A stretch of DNA of 64,000 nt from Bettongia penicillata ogilbyi (taxonomy: Eukaryota > Chordata > Mammalia > Diprotodontia > Potoroidae). A program made the position numbers and the translations under genes. Below the pieces are notes generated by a model that saw only the letters and a list, made by a program, of their open reading frames with translations, did no database searches and was not told the origin of the DNA. Shown here in pieces: positions 11,099 to 22,795 of this stretch. The DNA lies in the NCBI GenBank assembly GCA_023548195.1, contig JAJHZJ010000532.1:2002725-2066724 (forward strand), read 5' to 3'. The stretch's first letter is position 1. Each line of letters begins with the position of its first letter.

Positions 11099-12085
11099 TG
11101 GGGTGATAGAAGGTTGCATGTCTCACCAAGAGTCTGATACTCAATTTTTATATATGTCGCTAGAAGCGCAATATTTATTTGCTAATTTGAAATATTTGTA
11201 AAATATTCAAAAGCACATTTGAATTGATTAGCCAAGCTAACAGCAGCTAATGACATTAAATTATACTTCATTTGATAAGGTCAGTCTCCTGTGTAAAGTT
11301 CTTACCATGCTTTTTCATCATTTCAGCCTTTTTTAAATACAATAAACCAGAAGGTGAAGAAACACCTTCCTCAGGGCCATAGAACTCACGAGGGTTTCTT
11401 TGGATGAAATTTTTCGAATGAGAGAGGTTTGGGGAAGACTTAAGGGCACTTGTTTTTTTTGAGGAACTGATGCTGGAATGTCTGCTCTTTTGACCTCTTT
11501 TTCTCGCTGTAACTGCACAATCAGTAAGAAAAGGGGTTGGCTATGGTTTATTTTTTGATTTCTCAAGCTTATGCCTCATCACCTGCACCAGCAGTTTTCC
11601 TCCTCATGCTCTGATGTTATACAAGGCATACCTGCCTCTAACACACATGAGCCAACCTTATCCTCACTGAATTCTTTATTCCTTTCATTCCTCATGAATT
11701 CTTTGACAATGTGAGAGGTAGAAAAGCTTTGATGAGCATGAAGCCAGATTCAAAGGCACAGGGTTAAATTTATGAAATCAGATCTTTCATACATATAAAT
11801 ATGTACACATACATATCCATGAAATGAAATGTGTCCCATATATGTTTGTTTACACAGACATATATGTAGGAAATTTATTACATACATACATACATTGCAG
11901 ACATATATGTAGGAAATTTATTACATTATTTGATTTTCTATATTTATATGCATATAGAGGAAAGACTTGCTTTTATAGATTCAGTCTCAAATTCAGCCCT
12001 GTGTTTTTTAATCTAGCCTTGCTTACATCAGATTGTACATATATGCCATTTTTATATCTATCCCTAAAGATATGTCTTTCCAATT

Positions 12086-12400
12086 AGATTTTAAGCTCCT
12101 TGAGGGCAGGGACTATATTTTACCTCTTGTATTCCTATTGCTTAGTGCAGTGTCTGGGACAGGGGTGGGGAACCTGTGGCTTTGAGGCCACATGTGACCC
12201 TGTCGGTTCTCAAGTGTGGTCCTTTGATTGAATCCAAACTTTACAGAACGAATCCCCGTAATGAACGGATTGGACTTTTGACTTGGACTCAGTAAAAAGG
12301 CTGCAGCCAAGGACCTAGAAGTCCACTTGGACCCTCGAGGCTTCCAGTTCCCCACCCTGGTCTGGGACATAGTAGAAGCTTAGTGTTTATTGACTGATAT
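12086..12400 (+). repeat. L2 LINE 3' tail split by a hAT MITE
   Basis: Left part: 'ttttaagctccttgagggca', 'gggactatattttacctctt', 'agtgcagtgtctggga'. Right part resumes with 'catagtagaagcttagtgtt' and 'tattgactga'. Joined across the MITE, minus one target duplication, this is the normal L2 tail order. Confidence 0.75.
12160..12359. mobile_element. Palindromic hAT-type MITE, complete, with 8-bp target duplication
   Basis: 200-bp element starting 'caggggtggggaacctgtgg' and ending 'ccagttccccaccctg'. The two halves are broadly inverted copies ('gaggccacatgtgaccc' against 'gtccacttggaccctcgagg'; 'aatccaaactttacagaacg' against 'ttttgacttggactcag'). It is flanked on both sides by gtctggga (12152-12159 and 12360-12367), a perfect 8-bp duplication typical of hAT insertion. 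No coding capacity. Family name not known to me. Confidence 0.85.
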
Positions 12401-12739
12401 CTATAGCTATAGCTTCTTCACTTGCTCTTACAGAGAATTGCAGTCATTATCAGAGTGATAATTTCTTATTGTATCAGCAGGCTGGTTTTTTTAAAGATGC
12501 TTCCATAATTCTCTTTTGTTTTTTTTCCTCTTTCTCTGGGCAGTACTATTTCTCCCTCCCCCTCCTCCCCAATTCCTTACCCCAAAATAAAAAGGGGTAG
12601 ATAATCTTTTTAACAAATGAGCATAGTTAAGCAAAACAAATGCACACATTGGATGGGTCTGAGGTGACATTGGAACTCTGATTTCCTGACTCCGAGGCCA
12701 GTTATCACACTATGTCTCTCATGCCATGTTCAATCATTC

Positions 12740-12950
12740 AGTTCTGTCTGTCTCCATGGCTCATCTTATGTCAATGCTTGTCCATGGAGTTTTCTTGGCA
12801 AAGATGTTGGAGTGGTTGGCTGTTTCCTTCTCCAGTGGACTACAGCAAACAGAGGTGAAGTAACTTGCCCAGGGTAACACAGCTAATAGGTGTCAAAGTA
12901 TGAATTTGAACTCAGGCTTTCCTGATTCCATGCTCAGCTGCCTCCCTCTC
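12740..12950 (-). mobile_element. Marsupial tRNA-derived SINE
   Basis: Reverse copy: 'gagttttcttggcaaagatg', 'ttggagtggttggctgtttc', 'taacttgcccagggtaacac', head near 'ctcagctgcctccctc'. Confidence 0.7.
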
Positions 12951-13439
12951 AGACCATGGACCCAGTTAATTTTAAACAAATATCTGCTAATGATGAGGAT
13001 TTTCCCCCAGTTAGTGGCTGAGGGAAGGAGACAGGTCAATAATAGACACCACTTTCACTGCCCCAGGAACGGGGCTGGTTGCTCCATTTCTATTAATAAG
13101 GAATGAAATAACTTTATGATGTGAACAGAAAAACTGAAATCACTAAAATACTTTTTAGTCAAACTTGACTAACTTGGAATTTGTGATCATTTAAAGCAGC
13201 CGGGGTTGAAGTTTACTTTTGCTCTCTTTCTAACAAAAGAGGATTGGGAAGCAAGTTAATAAAGATTACAAATGGACCGTTTGACTTTTAAGTCATTTTT
13301 AGAAACGTTGTCATACCAAGCATGTAGATACAAACAACAGATCATTCTTATTAAAGAAAGATTCATATGAAAGGATTGTAAAGAGTTTGATATTCCCTTA
13401 ACTTCAGTATCATACAGTAAATGTCTTTTACATTTAAGT

Positions 13440-13600
13440 CAAGTCAGCAAGCATCATTAAGCACCTACTAAGTGTCAAGAACTGTCCTAAGTGCTGGAGA
13501 TATAAGGAAAAGCAACAGATAGTCTCTGCTCTCAAGATGCTCATGCTCCGGTGGAGTAACAAGTGAGAATATCATCTTTTTTTGTACTTCATATACATCT
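13440..13600 (-). repeat. L2 LINE 3'-end fragment
   Basis: 'ttaagcacctactaagtgtc', 'ctgtcctaagtgctggagat' and 'gtctctgctctcaagatgct' follow the reversed L2 tail. Confidence 0.65.
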
Positions 13601-13839
13601 ACAAGTTGCTGAGATGTTATTGCATAGCTCACAGACACACCCAGATCAGTTCATTGATCTGGATATTCTGTCCAGTAATATATCCATGACTCCCCACCCT
13701 GCAGGACTCAAGTCTGTGTCCTCTTCTTAGTTTGTCACAGGAGGGCCACTCACTGCTCTTAGCATTTTTTTCAATTTCTCTTTCCATCTTGAAGATATCA
13801 ATGGAGCATAAAATGTATTCATTGGTTATTACTCAGGAC

Positions 13840-14088
13840 AATAGGCAGTGCAGTGGAGAGAGCAGGGTCTGAAGTCAGAAAGGCTCATTGAGTTCAAATC
13901 TGGTCTCAGACACTAACTAGCTGTGTGACTCTTGGCAAGACATTTCACCCTGTTTGCCTTAGTTTCCTCATTTGTAAAATAAGCCAGGGAAGGAAATGAC
14001 AAACCAGTCCAGTATCTTTGCCAAGAAAACCCTAAATAGTGTCACAAAAAGTCACATAACTGAAACAACTGCACAACAACAAAGTTAT
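13840..14088 (+). mobile_element. Marsupial tRNA-derived SINE
   Basis: Full-length: head 'ggcagtgcagtggagagagc', core 'gctgtgtgactcttggcaag', tail ending 'aactgcacaacaacaaa'. Confidence 0.8.
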
Positions 14089-14514
14089 TGCTCACTCTTG
14101 CCATGTAACCAGCTCATTTTTTTGACCATACATCCTTCTGATGACATCCTTTACTCTGATTCTTCTTTATAGTTTATTGTGATGTGTTACATCTCAATTA
14201 CACCCACCATGTTCTTTTGATTGGTCTCTGAATTGTGCTCATTTTTTTGAGACTGTAATGTTCCATGACTCACAGTCTGGTAGAATATTGGCATCAAAAA
14301 GATGGAATTTTGTTTCTGGAAGAAACAAAAAGGGGCTATTAAAGGAACTTTGCAATTTCCCACTGTTGATTTAGTCTACTCAATCCCTCCCATTCAATCC
14401 TAGGCCCAAACTCATTGTTATTTTTAGTGTGTGGTTCCTTTAAGTGAATGAACACTCCTCAAAGGCAAGAACTTTCTTCGTTTTTAGATACAAAATTATT
14501 GTCTACTGAATTAA

Positions 14515-14605
14515 TGAATATATGTATATTTATATATGTATTTATACACACACATATATACACATATATTATATGTATATATATGTATATACACACATAT
14601 ATGAG
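14515..14605. repeat. AT/CA-rich microsatellite
   Basis: Imperfect tatatg/cacata runs of about 90 bp. Confidence 0.85.
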
Positions 14606-14701
14606 AGAGATGAATAAGCTCTATAGATTGTCCATCTAACAGCTTGTCATAATCTGAATAGTATATAGTCTTCATCTACTTGTTTTTTCCTCTCTGGATG
14701 G

Positions 14702-15235
14702 TTAGGTCAAACTCTTGGCATGGTAATAGCTCTCATTAAGGAAGTTCTGCAATATACAAGAGCTTGATATCATTGGAACAATATTGTTTGCAAATAGGAG
14801 CATTTGGAGGACTTCCCCATCTGAAAGACATCCCTCTTCAACTTGGATTCTATGTTGGATTTCCTGTACAATGGTGAAGAAAACCTTTGGTGAGCATAGA
14901 TCTACTTGTTTTATATCACATCTGCTATCAGTGATCAGAGGGTTATTGAACAAGAATCTTATATAAATTTGAAGTAGCCATGAGAGACACCTTTTGGGAA
15001 GCCAGCGTCTTGATTTGAATCAAAAGCTTTTTATAGCCCACAAACAACAAGTCAGTGAAATCTTGGGTTGCTGTTTTTTTTTAACCTCTTTTAGAAAATT
15101 ATGTAATAGTGAAGGTGAGTTCTGCTGTGGAATACTGCCTGCAGAAACCTGCATGTTCCCTACCCATACCTTCATCAAGGATGATGCCCTAGATGCATGC
15201 ATACATCTTTCTTGAATCATTTTATATAGCAGGCA
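14702..15235 (-). pseudogene. RTE-type LINE reverse transcriptase fragment
   Basis: Minus-strand translation, with frame changes, shows the RT order. A degraded fingers-region 'QAGF..QYSTTE' block sits near 15130-15150. Motif A, like FVDYKKAFDS, lies near 15010-15040, with the first Asp changed to Gly and a one-base shift after YKK. A motif B-like 'KQVDLCSPKVFFTIV' lies near 14880-14915, and motif C, normally FADDIV, reads FANNIV near 14790-14800, so both catalytic Asp are lost. The phrases fit RTE better than L1, CR1 or L2. Lower coordinates lack recognisable thumb or 3' end. An old, inactive fragment. RTE elements plausibly mobilised the SINEs of this window; that is inference. Confidence 0.7.
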
Positions 15236-15629
15236 AAATAAATAGGAGTTGTTCTTTCAGGAGCCCTTTTCGGGGGTATTAATAATGTTTCTATGCCTTT
15301 GGTAACTTCTCCTTTTAATGCCTTTTTTGTATATTAAATGGCTTAATATATATTAAATGGACAGAGATGAAAATGTTTCAGCCATAGAAATGCATAGGAA
15401 TACTGCTTTGGAATTGATCTCTCAGTGCCCACATTATTGGGTCTCCTCCAGCTTAGCCCTCCTTTATGAAGACTTGTTCTAATCCAGTTCCCTTTTCCGT
15501 CTTTTTTAATGTTCTATTTCTCTCTCTTCTATAGTCCCATCAGGGGCTATAATGATGAAGTCTAAGTGTGATGGCTCCATCTTCTTTGATAGTGAAAAGA
15601 GTTTGTTATACAAATCTTGACAAATCTTT

Positions 15630-15740
15630 TCAGTTGTTAAGTACGTATTATGTGCCAGGAACCATGCTAGGTCATGACAAAAATTAAATGATCCCTGCTC
15701 TCCAGGGCTTTTCATTCTACTAGGGGAGAGGAATAATATG
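15630..15740 (-). repeat. L2 LINE 3'-end fragment
   Basis: 'gtattatgtgccaggaacca' and 'atccctgctctccagggctt' follow the reversed L2 tail. Confidence 0.55.
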
Positions 15741-15869
15741 TGCTTAGAAAAATAGAGCAAGGCTCCAGATCAGTGATTTTAATGTTATAGGAAACTCCCT
15801 TCTCTAACACAAGTCCTCGCCCTCCTTAGGATATATTCTTATATAGTTGCTTGAGGCACTGAAAAGCTA

Positions 15870-15975
15870 AGGTTTGCAGGATCGCACAGCCTGTATGTGG
15901 CTGAGGCAGGATTGAATGAGGCAGGTTTTCCTAACTCCAAAGCCAGATCCAGCCACTAGGCCATGCTGCCTCTCA
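15870..15975 (-). repeat. MIR-type fragment
   Basis: Reverse: 'atcgcacagcctgtatgtgg', 'ctgaggcaggattgaatgag', 'gccactaggccatgctgcct'. Confidence 0.5.
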
Positions 15976-16357
15976 CAGAAATGAAATTCTCACACAGAAA
16001 AACTATTTCAAAATATATACCAAGTGATTTTGAGGGTAGGGGTATAGCCTGAATGTGAACGGGAGTTTGTAAATAATAGAGCAGGCATTCCTAAGGGTCC
16101 AGACAATGACAGGATCAGAGGTCAGGGAAGGGAGGAGCTTCAACCCAGGCAAGCCTGAGACTTAGAACCACAGGCATTTGGAGGAGAAACATGTGACTGT
16201 ACATTGTTATGCCCTTCACAGTAGCCATGGCAACATTGATTTGATTGTCGATCCCTGAATAACAGGTAGAACTCTGCCGTGTGATGGCAGGACAGATGAT
16301 GGGCTCCTGGTACTGCCTGATGGTCAGAGAAACAGTTGACAGAATCATGGACCTAGC

Positions 16358-16830
16358 TGCTGTTGCTTATCCTTTATTTTCAAAGAGGACCCTGGAGTCA
16401 CAGGACTTGTGTCTTGACTTGTGCATTAATTGGATTGAAGTGAGGCGGAGCTGCACAAAGTCATTAGCCTCACTCTGTCTTCCAGAATCATTGAAGCCCA
16501 GGGGCAAGAGAGAAGTCGGGACCACTGGTGATGGCCCAGGAGGCAGTGGATGACTTTGGCATCTTTGATATCTGACCAGGTCTAAGAGCTTCCCAGCCTC
16601 TACTTCAGCTGCTTTCATGGCTGCTGGAACAAATTGTTCCCATCTGCCTATTCCATTGGGGGATGTCTTCACATGCTTGAGGTAGACATCCCCCTAACTC
16701 ACTAGCAAATGTGTGGCCTGTCAGTTACTGGCAACATGGTTTAGTCTGCTGAGACAGGTTGTCGGAGGGTGGCTACTGTGCATGCTACAGCTTCTTGGAG
16801 CCCCAGGTGAAAGCTGAGGGCCAGGTGGAC
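16358..16830. repeat. Unnamed interspersed repeat A, copy 1
   Basis: About 280 bp (16522-16808) align without large gaps to 28634-28924 in the same orientation. Shared blocks include 'gatggcccagga', 'gacatccccctaactcac', 'gcctgtcagtta' and 'tgctgagacagg'. The left part, 'ttatcctttattttcaaaga' onward, looks like the same element but is absent from copy 2. No terminal repeats or poly(A) seen. I cannot assign a class. Confidence 0.6.
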
Positions 16831-17289
16831 ACCAAAGGTGGACAAGTAGCCCTGAAAGGTGTTTGGAAAGCCCTCACACCAGAGGTTCTAGTCCTCTCCG
16901 AACACCTAAACACCCCAACACCCCACCTAGCTGGTAATAAAAGGGTGGAGGCAAATTTGAGGTGCCCCTCAATCCTCAGCCAGGTAAGCTCTACTCTAGA
17001 GCTCAATTTAATGTTGATACGATTATCTCCTCTGTGTATCATAGGAGCAGTTAAACCATATGGGCAAGATTCTTCTTAAAATACATCGATATTATCCTCA
17101 GATCTTAATTGGTCTGAGGTGCTGAAGTTCAAACCAATGACCTAGCTTCCTAGTGGCCTAATTACAAAAGCCTTTAATGAGTTCCTCTCTCATGCTTATC
17201 TCACTTGAACTGACTTCCACGGCATGGAAGCTGTATCCAGATGAATCAGTGATGTATCCTTTCTCAATATCCTTTCCCTACTATGACTA

Positions 17290-17994
17290 AGTAAACTGAA
17301 ATCTGGTCACAATATTCCTTGGAGTTTCTCTTTTCAGGTCTCTTTCAGGAGGTGATTGATGGATTCTTTCAATATTTATTTTGCCCTCTGGTTCTAGAAT
17401 ATCTGGGCAATTTTCCTTGAAAAGTTCATGAAAGATGATGTCTAGGCTCTTTCTTTGGTCATGGCTTTCAGGCACTCCTATAATTTTTAAATTGTCTCTC
17501 CTGGATCTATTTTTCAGGTCAATTGTTTTTCCAACGAGATGTTTAACATTATCTTCTATTTTTTCATTCTTTTGGTTTTGTTTAGTAATTTCTTGGTTTA
17601 TCATATAGTCACTAGCTTTCCTCAGCTCCACTCTCATTTTTAAAGAACTATTTTCTTCAGTGAGCTTTTGAACCTCCTTTTCCATTTGGCTGATTCTGTT
17701 TTTTAAAGCCTTCTTCTCCTCATTGACTTTTTGGACCTCTTTTTCCAATTGAGTTAACTATTTTTAAAGGTGTTATTTTCGTCAGGATTTTTTTTTTGTA
17801 TCTCCTTTACCAAGCTGCTGACTCACTTTTCAAGCTCTTCCATGGCCTATTCATTTTGGAGGCACAGTATGCAAAAACTTTGACTTCCTCTGACAGTATG
17901 CATTGTTCTTCCTCATTCAAAAGGATGGAAAGAGATACTTGTTCACCGAGAAAGTAACCTTCTATGGTCTTATCTTTTTTCCTTTTTTGGGCAT
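17290..17994 (-). pseudogene. L1/HAL1 ORF1 pseudogene, 3'-truncated
   Basis: ORF1 begins with ATG at 17992-17994 (M-P-K-K-G-K-K-D-K). An N-terminal region and a heptad-rich coiled coil follow; an uninterrupted stretch at 17287-17748 encodes 153 residues rich in K/E. The RRM-type part begins with 'NRSRRDNLKIIGVPE' and continues to 'IERIHQSPPERD' and 'PRNIVTRF'. It then stops: the C-terminal domain and 3' UTR are missing. The frame is broken between the coiled coil and the N-terminus. ORF1 protein is an RNA-binding chaperone of L1 ribonucleoproteins; this copy is dead. Confidence 0.85.
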
Positions 17995-18570
17995 TTTCCC
18001 AGGCAGTTACTTGTTACTAGCATCCTAGTGCTCCTCCTCACCCCAAGACCATGCTCAGGGCTGAGATTCAGATCAGCAGCTCAATTCTCCCAGGGGCTTT
18101 AAGCTCAGCTGCTTGCAGGATGGAAGCAGCCACCAGACTTGGCCATCGCCACGGCAGCACTGCCACCCTGCTGCTGCTGCCACCACTGCCTGTGGTCCAT
18201 GCTGGAGGGTACCTTGCTCCCCTCTCACCCAGCTGGGAAAGCTCTCTCACTGACTTTTGCAGCTTTCTTTGGCACTTGTGGGTTGAGGGATCTGAGATCC
18301 TCCCTGCTGGAGATTCTGCCCCAGAGGCTTGTTTGGTCCTTTTCCAACCAGTGCCATGCATCCAGGGCTGGTCTCTGCTCTGCTAAGCGTCCCATGAAAT
18401 ACACCTTTCCTGTCAGCCTTCCAGATTAGCTTTGGCTGGAAATCTCTTTCGCTCTATCGTTCTGTAGCTTCTGCTGCTCTAGAATTTGTTGAGAGTCATT
18501 TTTTACAGGTATTTTATAGGCTGTGGGGGAAGAGCTATAGTATGTGTGTCTTTCTACTCCACCATCTTCA
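17995..18570 (-). mobile_element. 5' UTR of the minus-strand L1/HAL1 element
   Basis: On the minus strand it starts near 18570 with 'gaagatggtggagtagaaag', the usual start of these elements. It runs through 'acagcctataaaatacctg' and 'caaattctagagcagcag'-like blocks to the ORF1 ATG at 17994. The same block order is present at 60570-61260 and 48185-48790. Confidence 0.8.
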
Positions 18571-19499
18571 ATTATATTTTTTAAACCTGAAATTATTTTC
18601 ATGATGTTCTTTTGCCAACATTTATTATGAGCACTATAATATGAGATGGTCAAATCCCATAAATAATGTCTCATTACCTTTGGATGCAAAGCAAAGTCAA
18701 CTTTGCCAACTCCTTTATTTGCCTCTCTATGGACAACTTGTGAGCCATTCTTCCACTTAGCTACAACTCCTTATGCTTTTTAGGTTTATATTTATTCTAC
18801 ATGTCAAAATTAATATGATTGCATTTCTTCTGTAGTAATCTGCTTTTTGGTCATTGGACAAGGATTGCACATTTAGAGTACCAATAACTGAGAGGTTATC
18901 AATAATCTAATTCTCTAGTTCTTAGAAACTTCTACTCCCTTTCCCACCACTCTGCCATCTTTATTCCAGATGGGCAGAAGGGGTAGGATTGTATCATGGG
19001 CTATTTTGTATTTTTCATCATTTCCTCAGTTGCTTTGGCCAAGGATTCATCATCAAAGGGTCAGCTTACTGTCGTTAAGCTTCTCTGTACTAGTCCAGGC
19101 TGTTGTTGGACAGTAGATATAGTCTACTAACTAAGTTGTACTCAAGATTACTCCAACATGGTAGAACCTACCAGAACTGGTGCTCTGTGGGTGCTGCCAT
19201 TGAGAACACAGGGTCACCTTATGCTATGATGAAACTTTGGAGGAGGATTCCCTGAAATCCTCTTCAAGGTCATGTGAAAGAGTAGAATGTGTGGTATATC
19301 CTGAACTCATTGATGGCTTCTTTGGCCAACATGACTCAGGGGAAAAAAGGAAAAGATAGAAAATGACCCTCAGTCTTATCCCTCCAGTGAAGTCGTAGAA
19401 GGGAGCGTTAAGACTCACAATGTTCTTAGACTGTCTGTGTGCATTCATTTAATTGTTGGCGCTCTGAATGTGAGGCGTTTATTCTTTGCTTATTGCTAT

Positions 19500-19715
19500 T
19501 CAATCCTTTTGTTCAGTCGTGAGGTTTTCTTGGCAAAGAGACTGGAGTGGTTCACCATTTCCTTCTCTATGCCATTTTATGGATGAGGAAACTGAGGTAA
19601 ATAGGGTTGAGTGACTTGCCCAGGGTCACCCAACTAGTAAGTGTCTGAGTCCAATTTTGAACTCAAATCTGACTCCAGGCTTGTGCTCTGTGCACTATGG
19701 TTCTACCTAGCTGGT
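19500..19715 (-). mobile_element. Marsupial tRNA-derived SINE
   Basis: Reverse copy: 'ggttttcttggcaaagagac', 'ggatgaggaaactgaggtaa', 'gacttgcccagggtcaccca'. The head runs into the TTCC microsatellite. Confidence 0.75.
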
Positions 19716-19730
19716 TTTCTTTCATTTTTT

Positions 19731-19829
19731 CTTCCTTCCTTCCTTCCTTCCTTCCTTCCTTCCTTCCTTCCTTCCTTCCTTCCTTCCTTCCTTCCTTCCT
19801 TCCTTCCTTCCTTCCTTCCTTCCTTCCTT
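19731..19829. repeat. (CTTC)n microsatellite
   Basis: About 25 near-perfect tetranucleotide units, next to a SINE head. Reads as GGAA repeats on the other strand. Confidence 0.98.
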
Positions 19830-20019
19830 TCCTTCTTTTTTTCTTTCTGGTCAACTACAACTTGTATTTCTCAGAGGCTGTGGTTTACTAAGATTCACAA
19901 ACATAGAACATCTTTGGGAAAATATATGTGTTGAAAAGATGGATTGTTTTGGGGGAACAGCTTGATATTGTTAAATGTACTACATAATTTTCCAAATGCA
20001 ATTCAGTTAGCTCTCTTCT

Positions 20020-20128
20020 CATTAGATTGTGAGCTCCTTGGGTCAGGGATGGTCTTTGCCTCTTTCTGTATCCCTAGTCTTTAGCTCAGTGCCTGGAATA
20101 TAGCGGGTGATTAACAAAATGTTAATAA
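20020..20128 (+). repeat. L2 LINE 3' tail
   Basis: 'cattagattgtgagctcctt', 'gcctctttctgtatccctag', 'agctcagtgcctggaatata'. Confidence 0.7.
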
Positions 20129-20935
20129 AAAAAATTTAACAAAAAATGTTAATAAAAAAGATATTTTAAGAAATGACTGAAAAGATAGAGATAACAGATG
20201 AACATCCCCCTGGAGGAAGAGAAGGCATGTTTGGGTTGAGATATGCTCCATGGAGGAAAAACCCACTTAGATGAGCTTACATACTCATTGAAAAATAGAG
20301 CTCTTCTTGTGACTACTTCTTGTAGCTGAACCTATATTAAAAGCATCTTAGAAAAGGATTTCTTTGAACTTATTGGATTTCCTTCAGCCTTCAAAATTTT
20401 TACCAGTCTTGTCAACATTCATCAGCATTGTTATGATAATATGGTAGATGGCAGTCAGCTTGCAAAACATTCTTAGTAGTTTGGGCCATATTTATAACTT
20501 TAATAAAAAAATGGGGGTCGTCCACAGACAAATTTTCTTTCATTTTCAGTCTTATACCTGTGATACTTTACGTCTGAGCAGTGGGTTTCAGATTACTCCC
20601 TGAGTCCTGCTCATAAACCAATAGAGAAGTATGTAAAAGGAAGTCTCATGTATATGTAATGCCAGTTTCAAGTCTGGAGAGTTTTGAAAGTCTCAGCTTA
20701 AATGTGACTCCTAATTTGATGGAGAGAATGCTGCAGCCATGCTGTAAGGCTGGGTGAGGGATGCAATTAATATGAAAGCTTTGTAGAGAAGGCATTTTTC
20801 ACTGCTATTCAAGGGAGAACAGACTTTTCAGGATCAACTCCAAAGAGGAGAAAGTGAAATATACTGATAGAGACATGTAAGGGGAAACTGGCACTTCATT
20901 ATATACCTGATTTCTAAGGTTTCTCTCTTGTTTAA

Positions 20936-21098
20936 GCAAAATCTCATCTAAAGAGCTCCTTTATTCATCTATTTTCTGGTATATTCTAACCTGTAGAACT
21001 TAAATGATTTCTGTTTGCTATCTGCTTGGGCAGATGAATTTATTTACTCCACTATATGTGCTAGTCTTTTGTGTAACTGGCATTTGATGGGAAGAGGA
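20936..21098. repeat. Unnamed interspersed repeat C, copy 1
   Basis: Aligns in the same orientation with 41755-41905. The strongest block is 'tctaacctgtagaactt', flanked on both sides by matching sequence ('aagagctcctttattc' against 'aagagttcatttactc'). Could be part of an LTR; class unresolved. Confidence 0.5.
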
Positions 21099-21103
21099 CG
21101 AGC

Positions 21104-21307
21104 CAGAGAGGGGGAACCTGTGGACTGGAGGCCACATGTGGCCTTCTAGGTGCTTGGGAGTAGCTTTTTGACTGTGTCCAAGTTTTACAGAATAGATCCT
21201 TTTATTATAAAGATTTGTTCTGTGAAGTTTGGATTCAGTCAAAGGGATGCACTTGAGGATCTAGAGGGCCACATGTGACCTTGAGGCCACAGGTTCCCCA
21301 CCCCTTG
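21104..21307. mobile_element. Palindromic hAT-type MITE
   Basis: Full-length relative of 12160-12359: 'gaggccacatgtggcc' left, 'gtgaccttgaggccacagg' right, ends 'cagagagggggaacctg' and 'ggttccccaccccttg'. No clear 8-bp duplication remains. Confidence 0.75.
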
Positions 21308-21959
21308 GCCAAGATATTAGGTACAGCTTTAAGAGACTAGGGCTAAGAAAAGTGGTTTGAACCCAAAAATTATGCTTCTAGGCCAGCAGTATTTAGGGGG
21401 GACAGTCTGGTACCCCCTCTTGGAAGAGAATGAAGTAGCTGTCATGCCCACTTCTGCTCCCCTCCAGGCAGATATCAAAATCTCCCTTGAGGAAGGGTAA
21501 GCAAGCTCCTGGAGATATATATCTATAGTTCCCCTTGATTTTGTGTTTAGATATCCCATGTCGATATATACTAACATAAATGCATACCCAATCTTATATC
21601 CAATTGGAATGGGCATTCTCCATGTGGCACTCCCAAGGTATCTCCTTTGTAACTGTACCTGAAACACTATTATTAGAGATTCATTTTTCCTTTGGGTCTT
21701 AAAGGCTGTTGGGCTTTAAGAATATCCTATTAAAATGTAAATATCTCTGGGCTGAATAATGTCTTAAATCCTTATCTGTAAATTCTTTTTTTTCTTAAGT
21801 TTTTATTTCTATTTTTCATTTTTTTCTGCCTGTCTGATTTTTGAGGTTCCAGATGGAAACAGGAGAAAAGTATTCAAATTATCATCAGAAGATTATTTTT
21901 TGACTTACTTCTATCCTGAGTTGAGACAGGGAGCCTTGGAATACTTGTGAAAGAACTTG

Positions 21960-22795
21960 TTTCTTTTTTATTTTATTTTATTTTTTAATTAAATTATTTT
22001 ATTTGTTTTCAGTGTTCTATACAGTCACTTCCATATATCTTAGATTTTTTCTCCTTCCCTCCCGCTCCTGCCCCCCTCCCTCCCTGAGACTGCATACAAT
22101 GTTATATAGGTTCTACACATACATTCCTATCAAATACATTTTCACCTTAGTCATATTGCATAGAAGAATTAAAATGAAAGGGAGAAATAATAAAACAAAA
22201 CAAAACATAATACAAAAGAAAATGGTCTGCTTCATTCTGTTATCGAATTCCATAGTTCCTTCTCTGGATGTGGAAGGCATTTTGCCTCAAGAGTCCATTG
22301 GGAATTTTTTAAGTCCTTGCATTGGAATTAAGTACCTCGCATGTTGTGGTTGTTGTTGTGTACAAAGTTCTCCTGGTTCTGCTCCTTTCGCTCGGCATCA
22401 GTTCATATAAGTCTTTTCAGGCTTCTCTGAAGTCCTCCTGTTCATTGTTTCTCATAGAAGCGATATTGCTGGGTCAAAGGGTATGCACATTTTTGTAGCC
22501 CTTTGGGCATAGTTCCAAATTGCTCTCCAGAATGGTTGGATCAGCTTACAACTCCATCAACAATGAAATAGTATTCCAACTCTCCCATGTCTTCTCCAAC
22601 ATTTATCATCCTCCTGTTCTATGTTTACCAATCAGATAGGTGTGATGTGGTACCTGAGGTTGTTTTGATTTGCATCTCTGTAATCAATAGTAATTTAGAG
22701 CATTTTTTTCATGTGACTATAGATAGCTTCAATTTCTTCCTCTGAAAACTGCCTATTCGTATCCTTTAACCATTTATCAATTGAGGATATCAGTA
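21960..22795 (-). mobile_element. L1 LINE 3' end, 5'-truncated
   Basis: The plus strand starts with a T-rich run (reversed poly(A)) and 'atatatcttagattttttct'. It then runs through 'ttgctgggtcaaagggtatg', 'ccaaattgctctccagaatg', 'tagagcatttttttcatgtg' and 'tttaaccatttatcaattga', the reverse complement of the L1 3' region shared by mammals. It stops at about 22795, where the 5' truncation lies. The 135-codon ORF across it is an artefact. Confidence 0.8.

Noticed and set aside
18051..18429. GC-rich overlapping frames on both strands with CTG repeats
   Set aside because: They fall in the HAL1/L1 5' UTR on the minus strand; similar order in the other two copies.
22003..22410. 135-codon open frame
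   Set aside because: Lies wholly within a reversed L1 3' UTR.
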